From Stereum hirsutum FP-91666 SS1 (lineage: Eukaryota > Basidiomycota > Agaricomycetes > Russulales > Stereaceae), in NCBI RefSeq assembly GCF_000264905.1, contig NW_006763145.1, positions 127,261 to 191,260 on the forward strand: a DNA stretch of 64,000 nt. Direction: 5' to 3'. The first letter of the stretch is position 1; each line of letters opens with the position of its first letter. The position numbers and the translations under genes are program-made. The notes beneath the pieces were generated by a model. The model saw nothing but the letters and a program-made list of their open reading frames with translations. It did no database searches and was not told where the DNA came from. Shown here one piece after another: positions 53,801 to 64,000 of the stretch.

Positions 53801-53960
53801 TGTATCGTAATAGGGGCTTCAAAGTATATCCTGTACTTTCCACTTTTTTGATCCTCGTATATAGTCCACGGAAGATGTCAGATCGTCTGCTACGAGCTAC
53901 GAGCGATTCTGCGACATCTCTACGCATCCCTTCTTTCCAACCGGTCGCAGGTGTCACTTA
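50900..53960. repeat. Cluster of decayed repeated sequences, left block
   Basis: 50900-51220 and 51400-51650 align by eye with 59940-60250 and 60450-60680 in the same orientation. Within the block a second motif of about 50 bp (gcgtttgc-tcaacctcctttcttcgctcgtttcat-ctcacaataaacatc) occurs near 51887, 52277, 53335 and 53681. A third (ctctrtgcatccct-cttc-caacc ... ctccatttctccgtacag) occurs near 51645, 52060, 52440 and 53480. The motif order suggests several worn copies of one exon-intron unit. No continuous reading frame survives and the ancestral gene was not recognised. Confidence 0.65.
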
Positions 53961-54105
53961 CAATGGTTTTCAGTTCGCACCGTCACCCGTTTGCGTCAAC
54001 CTAACCATACTTATGCCATATGGATACCTATATACTACGCACATACTCGATTTGGGTACACATAAATTAACCTGTTGGAGCCTTATGAAGCACAATGAAA
54101 GCTCG

Positions 54106-57100
54106 CTATGGACGAATTTGGTGCATAATGTACTGGAACCATTGGGAGATTCTATCCAAAACAGTCCTCCGGATTACCCCAAACTTTTCGAAAACCCAAT
54201 CCATGGCAAGATTCACAACATACGCAATTTGGTACAGTACCCAAAAGAGAGGATTCCCGAAGCGAATGATGAGAGTAAAAATGATAAAAGCAATGACGAG
54301 GGTAGGGGCGATAGTGTAGACCACCATGCACATGAAGACGGCGAGCGATGTTACAGCTACCAAGACTGAAAATGCGGGAATTCGAGAGGAGAGGGAGAAG
54401 AAGAGATATGATTTCAAGACATCTTTAGCGTAGGACTGGATGCACGTCAGGGAGAGTATATAAAAATTTGAGAGCAATATTAGAAACGCACCTGGAAAAG
54501 AGCTGCATCACATGAACTATAGCGGATGAGGAAACATACATCAACAACGCCACCAACGCAGGCAGCGACGCTTGACATGGCAATCGCATACTTCGATCCT
54601 TCATTCACGGTAAAAATAGTACCATCACGAGAGAAACCAAAAACTGCAGCATCAAGCCTGTCACGGAGAAGTAAAAGTCAGAAAGTATTTCGCCGAGTCA
54701 GTGCAAAAGATAATCACGCTGCCAAGGCGAATAGCTGTGTAAAATAGTAGAACCTGATGGTTAATCTCTGCCTGATCCTTGGGCGTAAATGGAAGTAAAG
54801 AAACGTACTAATGCACCCATGGTTTTCCACTCCTCGATGATTCTCCGGACGACACCCATCAAGTCATCATCTGCACGCTGATCTGCCTCGCGGAGCTCTC
54901 GGAAGTACGTAAAATGGTCAAGGACAGATTCTTCAACCACGATACGAACTTGACTGATGGGGAGCAATGAGGAGCAAGTCACCACGAAGATGGTCCATAA
55001 GTCGGCGAAGCCATCGAAGAACTTGCTGTCTTGCTCCAAAACGGGCTCATCGTTTGGTTTCTTCTTATCATCGGTCGTGATCCATACGTCAAAGAGTACC
55101 CGTAATCATGTATGTTAGTCTCAATGTTTGGTACAAGAGTGTACCTAAATAGATGGGACTGACAACAGTAAATAGCTCTCACCTTGTCAGTACTCATTGC
55201 CTCGAGCAGCTGCTGCACGACAGCGTTGTGGCCGCCAACCGATGCTGCCTGGAGCGCATTCCCGTATCTGCCACCCTGTGCATTCACGTCGGCCCCGTTC
55301 TCGAGCAGCTGCTGCACGACAGCGCTGTGACCACCAACCGACGCCGCCTGGAGCGCGTTCCCGTATACGCCGCCTTGCGCACTCACGTCGGCCCCATTCT
55401 CGAGCAATTTCTTTGATACTCTGACGAATCCTGCCCTTGCTGCGTAGTAGAGGGGAGGAGGAATATCATCGGGTGGTCGTGATAGTTCTGTGTTATTGGA
55501 ATCGCGATCCACGTCATAAATTCGGACCCAATTGACAAAAACCATGCTGTGAGCCTGGAGAAGATCGAAAGCAAGGTCGGCCACGGCATCGTTATGAGTG
55601 GGTCCAGCATGGTTCATCCAATGCTCTGCTGCATAGAGAGCGAGGGGGAAGCGTTCGATGTCCACAGAGTGCGTGAACTGCATTAAATATGCAATACACG
55701 CTTGGGCTATGAATTCGTGGGCGATCAGGGCATTGAATGAATAGTGTTGAATACTGGGTTCGGTAATGTTACCGTCAAGATACTCCTTAACGGAGATATG
55801 CGAGAGTCCTAGAACACCAGTTCCGGAAAGTGTGACCAAACTGGAACAAATAGTGAGAATATATCGGGGTTCAGGGAAGCGATACTCCGGTGCGAATCGT
55901 AAAGGGACGCTGTCGAAATCCACGGCCAGTGCTTCCACAACCTCCTCCAGCTTGACCGGGCGCATCGAGAATGCGAGCCACTGCAGTGTGGTCTGAACAT
56001 ACTTAAAATCCTGGTCGTCGATGCGGTTAAGGATCGTGTCGTATGTTTTGTACAAGGTCCTTGGCGAGGTGGCTAGGGATTTTGCCAACATTCTTGCGTT
56101 AGGACATCCTCGAATACTGTCCAACTGGCAAGATACCCGTCGGAACCTACATGGATTTATGAGCATCAAATTAAGTATGCCGTTCAAAATTAACACCCAC
56201 ATTCCGTGTGCACCGCTCGTCACCCTGGTTTCAATTTCCAGCTTCTGTGGTGGCTGCCACTTCGAAAAGTCTCGGTCATTCTGCAAGACGGCACGAATAT
56301 GAAATGCAATGTCTCTATCCACGATAGAGCTCTCGAGAGTAACCTCTGCTGACAGCGGCATCAAGAGACGATTCAGGTCCTCTTCCTTTCGGCTCGTGAG
56401 CAGCATATGTATATTATCAAGGTTCCACTGTGTGATTTCCTCGATGAGAGCCATGAGATTATTCCGCTCTGAGCATTCATCAAGAGCGTCGATAACGATG
56501 TAAACGCTGCAGGCGATGTTCACTATCATCTCCTTCAAGGCTGCGACTAGATTGTGCAGCGTCGGTTGCTCCATCCCATTCCGATGGATACCATAGAGCC
56601 ACTCCAGAGCGGCAGGCATGTCCGAGCAACGTGAAGCAAGCTGATCAACGAGCGACGAGATAAGCCCTAGACACTGCTCTTTCTCTGGCTGCCTTAAGTC
56701 GAAGTAAAAGTAGGCAAGCGAAATAGACGAGTCGACTTCAGAGTCAAACTCGATGTCCCTTATGATGGTGGAACTAGGATGCAGTGGCATCAGTAATCAT
56801 GTCAGTCGTCTATGTTAGGTATACGCACGACAACACGCTCTTTCCAGACCCAGCTACCGGTGATAACGATCAGCATATGCTCTTTGTTGAACCATCGAAC
56901 CACTTACGGCCACCTGAAACCCATAATAGGGAGTTACTCTTGGTCTTCCAATGATTGTACTCCGTAGATTGGAGAAACCACGATCCGGTCCCGGCTTCTC
57001 GCACGCTCCCATTGTTCTCGTTGTTTGACACTGGAGACGGTGCTGACAGCCATTGATGGACTTTGTAACGATACCGATTGGCTACAAAAAAAGTAGAAGC

Positions 57101-58383
57101 CGTGAAATAATTCCCTTGGTAGATAGGACATACTTACAAAGATATGGAAATACTTTCTCTGTACTGTTCATGATTTGCTCCCGGATTTCTTCGAGCATGA
57201 TTCGACTCTCTTGGGAGCTACCTACGACACGTGTGATCCGCAATCAATGACAGAAACAGGGAGCGTGATTTAATCATACCAGATATCGCCTCGGCTTCCT
57301 GAGCGATCTTCATCAGCATGGTCTTGATTGCGTTCGCGTCCTGTTGATCGGCTAGAAAGTATGGGACGGTGCGGTTAATCACATATGTAAGACAACCACA
57401 CAACAAGAAAACAAACCTTTCATTCTGGTCTCCAGCTCCGAGAGTATCTCACTCGCCGCCGAAAGCGTAGCAGTTACAACCACTCGACCTTCCTGAGCAG
57501 CTAGCTTCTCCAATTTCTCCAGCGCGGCTTGAACCTCGCTGTTCTTTCCGATCAAAGTTTTGAAGTACGTGACTGCCGAAAGTCACCTGTTATTTTTGCG
57601 TGCTTCTATCAGATACCTTGTTTTACTTACCCGCACGGGTTTCCCTTATGAGCCTAGTCGCCACTCCCAAGATCGACAGAAGGCGAGCGAGAATCTTAAT
57701 GATCACCTCCTTCATCGGACTCGAAATATTGGGTTCCAGGCACAAGGTCAAGCGGCCGAGGAAGCTGCCGAGGCTCTCAAAGATGTCAATCACCGAGTCG
57801 TAGCTGTGTCTGACTTTGTTGGAGGCCTATAGTAGAAAAATAATTGAAGAATATTCAGTTAGCTGGGCACAATGTTGGAAGTGGGAAAAAAACCTTAAGC
57901 AATATCCTAATGGCAACGAATATCGTCTTTCCCGGAGCGAAAGTCTGATTGTCAACATAAACAGTCAGTGTCAACATAGGTAATCAGGAAGGAAGAGCTC
58001 ATCGCTCGCATGCGATCATCACACCGCGCACGTACCAAGCTCGCACCTTCTCCTGCTACCTCCGCCATCAGCTGCACGACCTCCACGACAGGCCTCAATG
58101 CATCGATCAGACACTTTCTCTTCACCCGACTGTCCTCAAAATCTTTCCGATTCCCTGCGATCTTCACGACAGGCCTCACTACATCCAGCAGATGGCACTT
58201 TCTCTTCGTCCGACTGTCCTTAAAATCCTTCCAATTCCCTGCAATCGCTGTCAGGATAGCCTCTGCGCTGGCGGTAGTGCCCCAACTTGAAGAGCCAAAG
58301 CGCAACGAGTCGGCTTTCGTCTCCGATTTGTACTTGTCCACAGCCTCGTTCCAGATACCGCAGGACCTTTCAGTATTCTCCAT
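54106..58383 (-). CDS. STAND/NLR-like protein: Goodbye, NACHT, ankyrin repeats, C-terminal membrane domain
   Basis: The N-terminal Goodbye-like domain starts MENTERSCGIWNEAVDKYK and includes KCLIDALRPVVEVVQLMAEV, FAPGKTIFVAIRILLKA and VIDIFESLGSFLGRLTL. Later exons give QAALEKLEKLAAQEGRVVV and helical linkers. The NACHT core opens with SLLWVSGGPGSGKSVLSSTI (P-loop across two introns). It continues with ISLAYFYFDLRQ, YIVIDALDECSERNNLMALI (Walker B), MLLTSRKEEDLNRLL and LGLSHISVKEYL. About three ankyrin units follow (NGADVNAQGGRYGNALQAAS). After MSTDK a GT-AG intron joins in phase to KKPNDEPVLEQDSKFFDGFA, then RRIIEEWKTMGALLFALAAL and at least three more hydrophobic helices, ending at 54106. 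Fungal NACHT-ankyrin proteins are thought to act in self/non-self recognition. The join between ankyrin and membrane parts is inferred; two adjacent genes remain possible. Confidence 0.75.
55201..55398 (-). repeat. Two 99-bp ankyrin-coding tandem repeats
   Basis: The units 55201-55299 and 55300-55398 differ at 13 of 99 bases and 3 of 33 residues (N/S, R/V, N/S). A third, more diverged unit begins at 55399. They encode the ankyrin repeats of the NLR-like gene. Confidence 0.9.
58087..58251 (-). repeat. In-frame tandem duplication inside the Goodbye domain
   Basis: The units 58087-58167 and 58168-58251 are similar at DNA and protein level. They encode NWKDFKDSRTKRKCHLLDVV and NRKDFEDSRVKRKCLIDALR in succession, each followed by R-P-V-V or P-V-V. 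Confidence 0.88.
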
Positions 58384-59939
58384 CAAGTAAGAGCTGTCAA
58401 GCAATGTGGAAGGATGAACTTCAAGCTGTATGATGAGAAGAGATGGCTGTCGAGGAGGAAGGTGTGCGTTGGCGCACAACTTGACAGGTAGCCATATACG
58501 CGTGTTGGTCTCAAGGGTTATGCACAGCAACAGACTAAGTATAGAATATGTGAGGTTATTTGTCAATATTTCAGCAAGTTATTCCGTGGAAATACGCCCG
58601 CATATCCCAATGATTGATGCGCTTAAGTCTACCCTGCATAATCATGAACGTACACATACTAGAGTAGACTGGCGTTCTGGTTAAGTTTACTATGCAATAT
58701 ATTTAAATGTGCACTTCCCCATTACAGAAGACGCTTGTGAGAGCTTACCTTTCTCTCGTTGACCGATCTCATTACTGTTGAGAGGGATGCCACTTTCAAT
58801 GCTGCGCAAGTATGTAAGACATTGTTTGAGGGATGAAAGTCGTGCTGGGCCACTTGCAGTGGCGTGAGCCTCTATCGCGGCAAGGGCAAGCACCAATCCG
58901 GAAGTCAACATGCACGTGGTTTATGTAACTAAGTATAGCGGTGCCTCAGACCATGATTGACTGCAACATTAATATTTCAGCGGGCGCGATGCGGTCCTTG
59001 TGCAAAGGACATCTTATAGAGGTCTAGATGATGTTTCGACGAGCATCCCATCGTCCTACCTCACTCTCTCTGAACTCGGAGCTCTCGACGCCCAAGCCGC
59101 GCACCGCACCCAGACCCAGTCACACCGTGACGAGCGCGAGCTTGAGGATCCCGCTCTGACGCACGATAGTCTTTGTCTGTCTCTCCATCTCCGCATTCTC
59201 TTTCCTTACATCCTCGCCCGTCTCATTCTCCGTCCTCGCGCTGGTCACCTCCCTCTACTGGCTCTATGCCACCGATCACTTGATCGCCAAACCCCGAGCA
59301 GCCCTCCCAGTCGACCTCCTCGCGCTCTACCTCGTGCATGTCGCTGGGGTTGACGGTCAGAGGCACAATTTACGATGTGAATGCGCTGGGGATGGACGGG
59401 CCGACTGGGTTGGCCAGTACTGGGTGCGTGGTGGATGGGGTTGCGTTGGGTGGTGGTGTCCGTTGGCGATTCCGCGCGCGTGGGTGGAAAGGAGCGAGAT
59501 GTTCATGGATTTACTCTACTGACGGTCGTGTAGGCCAAGCTAGTGTCGCCGACGGACTAGACGACGCTCGGAGGATGGGCAACGTTGCCAAATTTCTGGG
59601 GTCCGTTCCATACATAATGCGGACGAAAAGGGCCAAAATTCGTGCGGACGGAAAGAGACGGAAAGGCCTAAAGTTCATGATTTTGGATTGGACCTGTTAC
59701 CGCATATGCATGGGTCCTGCAACATTCTTCTGGATATGCCCGCTCGTTGCTATCAGCGCGTGAGTTCTACCGACTACCTTTCTTCCTCCTCCTCTTGTGC
59801 ATCCCAATGCCTTGCTTCCAGGGAACATGTGAGTCCGTCTACATATGAATCCGAGGGCCCTCAGCCTGACGATGCAGTCCCGCCCCTTCTTCATCACGTT
59901 CAGCCCCACAAACTTCGTTCCTCTACAATTTATTCAACT
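58384..59939. other. Region upstream of the NLR-like gene, no firm gene
   Basis: A minus-strand frame at 58690-58911 starts MLTSGLVLALAAIEAHATAS and could be an upstream exon of the NLR-like gene or an unrelated small frame. On the plus strand, 59000-59353 and 59338-59763 are open and partly hydrophobic (in a third frame VFVCLSISAFSFL), but no model could be joined and no family was recognised. Confidence 0.35.
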
Positions 59940-60930
59940 CCGCCGAACACGAACACGCCCAGCTTGTGTGCTTTGTTTCCGTGTGTGCTGGGAGATACGG
60001 AGCTTGCTCGTTGCGCAGTGACTGTGTCGACGAGTCTTGGCATGCCGTGGCTTTCAGCCCGCATTCCTCTCGTCTATACTCGCCCATTTCTCTCTGATAT
60101 TCTTGCATGTAGCTGCGCATACTCTCGCGAGCGTACTCAGGTGCGTGAATGAGTTATTATCTGCGTGGCACTTCAAAGTCGACCATCATAATAATGGCCT
60201 CCATGTGCCACACGCACATGATCTCGCCTTTCTAGCATTGGTCTGGCTTCATTAATCATGACAAGGGTATTCGCATGGGCGCCACCGCCAGTTATTGCGG
60301 GTTTGCAAGCTACCTGTCCTCGTTGCCTGCAAGTTGCAATCGCGTGTTTTGTGTATGTTGGTCGACTATGGCGTTCAGCGTTGTATGAGTGCTTCTGTAC
60401 TTGGCTGGTGAAGATCCGTTTCTAGGGTTGAAGTTGCACGTCCACAACGCAATTCATGTTGTTCACGCTCTGCCTCGTAACTTGGAGCTACCTCTCGCAG
60501 CGAACATCCAGTACTGTGCTTGATCCCAGACCTCTCGACCATCAAGAACGAGTAAGTACATACTTACCACACACCGGTGGGTCCGTATCATGTCTCGCTC
60601 GCTGCACATATTCTCTACTCTACACTTTTCCAATGCGCGTATATCGTTCACGGACGACGTCACACTGCCGTTTGTCCTTCGGCAGCTCTGCATAGATCGA
60701 CTACTTACTTTATGCCGGCGACGGTGGTCACTACCATGTTTTCAAATTCGCAGAATTTCCGTACCGTGGCTCTCCCGTGCGTCAATCTCATTTCTGCGCT
60801 CGTTTCATACTCACAATAAAACTCCCAGATCTCCACACACTTACCTTATTCTCCACGGGCAGAATATTCCAAATGTTGAGACTCGACCGACAACAAACGG
60901 TGGGCCACAACGAATAGGGGCTTTTCCAAC
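59940..60930. repeat. Decayed repeated sequence, right block
   Basis: This stretch matches 50900-51650 and parts of 51800-52900 in the same orientation. Shared strings include gcgcagtgactgtgtcgacg, gtgctgggagata, tcaaagtcgaccatca and cattggtctggctt, then cgctctgcctcgtaa and acgacgtcacact. It directly precedes the second dehydrogenase gene. No open frame survives. Confidence 0.7.
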
Positions 60931-61044
60931 GGCCTCCCGGCCCGCACCCGTGCCGGACTCTCACAAAACCACATCTCTACTGCATGTCGGGCCAGCCAGG
61001 CTCGTCATATGTCCACCGGACTCGGACTCTGTCACCCTCTACCC

Positions 61045-61053
61045 TATATATAA
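61045..61053 (+). promoter_or_regulatory. TATA box of the second dehydrogenase gene
   Basis: TATATATAA lies about 130 bp before the start codon at 61178. It is followed by a pyrimidine/CCA-rich leader. Confidence 0.5.
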
Positions 61054-61177
61054 CGCCGACTCGATGCTCCCAGGCGAGGACCTCGAGCTCTTATCCATCC
61101 ATCGTCGACATCTCCATCGCCCCCACCACCACCACCACCCAAAAAATCTGCAATAAGTCTTTGCAAGTCAGGAAGCG

Positions 61178-62445
61178 ATGTCGACTACCACCACCACACT
61201 AACCGCGGACCTAAAGCCCAACATCGGTGTCTTCACCGATCCGGCACATAAGCTGTGGATCGATGCGGCAGAGCCGAGCGTGGAGGAGATCGTTGAGGGG
61301 AAGAAGTTGGAGCATGGGGAGGTTGTTGTTGAGGTCAAGAATACTGGGATTTGTGGGTACGTTAGTTTTACGCCGTTCAAAAGCAGTGTTCATGAGCTGA
61401 TAGTGAGTCGACAATGAACACGATAGTTCCGACGTTCATTTCTGGCATGCGGGGTGTATCGGACCTATGATCGTAACAGACAAACACATCCTAGGCCACG
61501 AATCCGCCGGCCAGGTATGTCCAGCATCCATCCTCCCCCCATCCCAAGCTCCCTAAATCCTAACAAACCACCCGCTCCCAGGTCCTCGCCGTCCACCCCT
61601 CCGTCACGCACCTCAAACCCGGCGACAAAGTCGCCATCGAACCCAACATCCCCTGCCACACCTGCCTCCCCTGCTTAACGGGTGCCTACAACGGCTGCGA
61701 ATCCGTCCTCTTCCGCTCCACGCCCCCGGTGCCGGGCCTCCTCCGCCGCTACATCACCCACCCCGCAATCTGGTGCCACAAGCTGCCCGAAAGTATGTCG
61801 TACGAGGACGGCTCGCTCCTCGAGCCTCTGTCTGTCGCGCTCGCTGCGGTGGATCGTAGCGGGCTGAGGCTTGGGGAGGCGGCGGTGATTTGTGGGGCGG
61901 GCCCGATTGGACTTGTTACGCTCTTGTGCGCGAAGGCGGCGGGGGCTGAGCCGATTCTGATTACGGATATTGATGAGGGGAGGTTAGCGTTCGCGAAAGA
62001 GCTCGTGGATGGTTTGCCCGGTACCCTGCGAACATACCAGGTCCCCCGGGGTGGCAAGACGGAGGAAGAAGTGGGCGCCGCGTTCGTTGCCGCACTGGGC
62101 GGACTCGAGCCTGACGTCGTCCTCGAATGCACAGGCGTCGAGTCGTCCATCGCCGCTGGGATCCATGCGGTGCGATTCAGAGGACGTGTGTTTGTCGTGG
62201 GCGTGGGCAAGAACGAGATGAAGTTTCCGTTTATGCGGCTTTCGACTAGGGAGGTGGATCTGAAGTTCCAGTATCGGTATGCGAATACGTGGCCAAAGGC
62301 GATTAGGCTGGTGGATTCGGGGATTTTGGGACGGGTGAGGAGGTTGGTGACGCATAGGTTTACGATTGAGGAGGCGGTGAAGGCGTTTGAGACGAGTGCG
62401 GATGTGAGGAGTGGGGCGATTAAGGTGCAGATTACGAATTGGTGA
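61178..62445 (+). CDS. Zinc-dependent polyol dehydrogenase, copy 2
   Basis: Three exons (61178-61356, 61427-61514, 61582-62445) give about 376 residues. All key points of copy 1 are present: [63 protein letters not shown] and [16 protein letters not shown]. Both introns fall at the same codons as in the copy at 39332-40627, and the two proteins agree over most of their length, so they are paralogues. The N-terminus differs ([20 protein letters not shown] versus [16 protein letters not shown]). The reaction should be NAD+-linked oxidation of a sugar alcohol. The two copies face opposite directions about 20 kb apart, so they are unlikely to share a promoter and may be regulated differently. Confidence 0.88.
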
Positions 62446-62866
62446 GGTGTCGGACGAATGCGTCTTCTTCTGAGGTTTGACTACTTGGGATTTAGAAAGT
62501 GTGAAGTGTTAGATTTTGTATGAATGATGTATTAGACCGTGTCTGCAATGCAAAATATCCTGTTTCTTGACTGGTGGGCTGTTCCTATACTGTTGAGTCG
62601 TCCTTCTCTCTGCCGATCTTACTTTTGATGTGATTTTGAATTATGGAAGACCCCGAATAAACTTACCTTACCCTACCCGTTCGTTCCCGAATCACTCTCC
62701 TTTCCTTTCCGCCACTCTTTTCTGTTTTTTTTTTTCGGAAGTGCACTTCATGACCACCCACTAACATCATGTCTTATAATCTTCTTGTCTTCTTAGATGA
62801 TCTTTCATGTTGGGGTCGACAACGACAAATCAACGATATGCACAACAACAATCTGAATGCCTACAC
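62446..62866. other. Intergenic region between convergent genes
   Basis: It lies between the stop of the dehydrogenase (+) and the stop of the PARP-like gene (-). It contains a T-rich run near 62727-62736. No gene was seen. Confidence 0.45.
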
Positions 62867-64000
62867 TCAGTCATCCCATTCGTCACTACCGTTATCGTCG
62901 ACGTCGTAGTCGTCGTCACCACCGCCATCGTCGCTAATATCATCAGCATCATCATCCACAGTAAAATCCTGCTCTTCGTCTGTCACCTCTTTGTCTTCGT
63001 CACTAGCATCCGGCTCCTGTACTGGCCCGTCGTAATTCACCTCAGGGTCCTGTTCCTCATACTCCTCCGCCTCTGCTTCCACATCCATCTCCTCGCCAGG
63101 GTCGGATTCTTGGACTTCTCCATCATCTGAATAATGAATCTCAGGATACTGTTCCTCGTCCTCGTCCTCGTCCACCTCCACCTCCTCTCCAGGGTCGGAT
63201 CCTTGGACGTCTCCATCATCCGGATAATAAGTCTCAGGGTCCTGTCCTTCCTCATTTTCCGTCTCAGCCTTGTCGCTGGTATATGAGTCTTGCAAGTGCC
63301 CGTCATCGTAATTCGTCCCAGGTTCCTGTTCTTCATCCACCTCCACCTCCAACTCCTCGCCATGATCAGATTCTTGGACTTCTCCATCATCTGAATAATG
63401 AATTTCGGGGTCCTGTTCCCCATTTTCCTCCTCCTCATCGCTAGTATCCGATTCTTGAACTTGCCCGTCACCGTAATCCGGTTCGCCACTCTGCCACTGG
63501 GACTCCTCGTCCTCCGGTGCATCAATCTCGTACACAATGAGATACGCTGGCCGAACCGCATCGTTATTGTATACGACCGTTTCTTCGTAGTTCATATCGG
63601 GGTGGATTCCAGGTCTACCGATGACCTAGTAAAATGTATGAGCGAGGATACACGGATCGAAGGGAATGTAAGTACGAACCGAATCGTAGCCCTCCGGCGG
63701 CGACTGCAAGTAGTACATGTTGGCAGTTGGGGTGATTTGTCTGCCCAGGACTACGCGGGCCAGTATCATGACTTTTGGGGCTTCGGGTGCATCTTGTGGT
63801 AGATGATTGTCGACGTAGTCGTGGGCCTCTGTCGCCAATCATCACTCGTTAAACATACATATGTCCAGAAGACTGAAGAATTCTAGAGCATAGGACTTAC
63901 TCGAGGACACGGGGGTAAGATAGATTCCATGGCCGAATCTACGGCGAAAGGAGGCGTTATCATCTTCAGCAACGTTCAGGAAGAGTGAGGATGACTGCCG
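62867..64000 (-). CDS. PARP-like ADP-ribosyltransferase, C-terminal part, with acidic repeat tail
   Basis: The gene runs off the right edge. Visible exons are 64000-63901, 63828-63680 and 63625-62867. The first reads NASFRRRFGHGIYLTPVSS, the R-F-G-x-G-I-Y block of poly(ADP-ribose) polymerase catalytic domains. The second gives VMILARVVLGRQITPTANMY. The third begins VIGRPGIHPDMNYEETVVYN and NNDAVRPAYLIVYE, which holds the expected end of the fold (E-x-V-V-Y and Y-L-I-x-Y). About 200 residues follow that are almost entirely Asp, Glu, Ser, Gln, Tyr and Gly, with a repeated unit around Q-D-P-E-x-x-Y-x-D-D-G-x-V-Q-x-S-D. Members transfer ADP-ribose from NAD+ to proteins or nucleic acids. Substrate and full domain layout cannot be seen here. 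Confidence 0.85.

Noticed and set aside
59000..59763. Possible membrane-protein gene (hydrophobic reading VFVCLSISAFSFL)
   Set aside because: The hydrophobic reading is broken by a stop in its own frame upstream, and no intron could be placed to join the frames.

Overview
The window looks like nuclear DNA of a filamentous basidiomycete, almost certainly an Agaricomycete. Genes are cut by many short (about 50-75 bp) GT-AG introns, sit close together on both strands, and include families that are essentially restricted to Agaricomycetes: a DUF6534 membrane protein, a DUF6698 protein, a Plavaka transposase and a Goodbye-type STAND receptor. No rRNA, tRNA, CRISPR array or prokaryotic operon structure was seen. 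Gene models were assembled by eye from splice sites and reading-frame continuity. Family names come from recognised motifs and were not checked against a database.

Layout, left to right. 0-4.8 kb: a DUF6534 seven-helix membrane protein gene (minus), flanked by two diverged copies of a ~330-bp sequence. 4.8-16.1 kb: an ordinary gene block with a compact SRA-YDG gene, a BTB/POZ gene, a free-standing thioester-reductase-like enzyme, a small C2H2 zinc-finger gene, a NIPA-type Mg2+ transporter (minus) and a charged protein whose exons repeat an I-K-D-V-L-x-G motif (minus). 16.1-31 kb: a mobile-element block with a hAT 3' remnant and terminal repeat, a DUF6698 gene (minus) with a palindrome-bearing long intron, an apparently intact ten-exon Plavaka transposase, and a convergent hAT transposase (minus) that lacks the usual C-terminal dimerisation domain.

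31-43 kb: mostly gene-poor, with two foldback structures (one a 777-bp nearly perfect inverted repeat), a flavin-dependent monooxygenase, and the first of two sorbitol/xylitol-dehydrogenase-like paralogues (minus). 43-50.6 kb: a single-pass membrane protein with a proline-rich tail, and an SRPK-type protein kinase (minus) with a 1.44-kb intron filled by diverged tandem repeats. 50.8-54 kb: several decayed copies of a repeated sequence that recurs at 59.9-60.9 kb. 54.1-58.4 kb: a large STAND/NLR-like gene (minus) that reads as Goodbye, NACHT, ankyrin repeats and a C-terminal multi-helix membrane domain. 61.2-62.4 kb: the second dehydrogenase paralogue (plus). 62.9 kb to the right edge: the 3' end of a PARP-like gene (minus) with an acidic repeat tail.

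The genes do not form one obvious pathway. The strongest candidate for something not well described is the NLR-like gene at 54.1-58.4 kb, with its unusual C-terminal membrane domain, an in-frame duplication inside the Goodbye domain and well-conserved ankyrin units. Next come the long foldback at 37.7-38.5 kb, the free-standing reductase domain, and the repeat-filled introns of the SRPK and DUF6698 genes.
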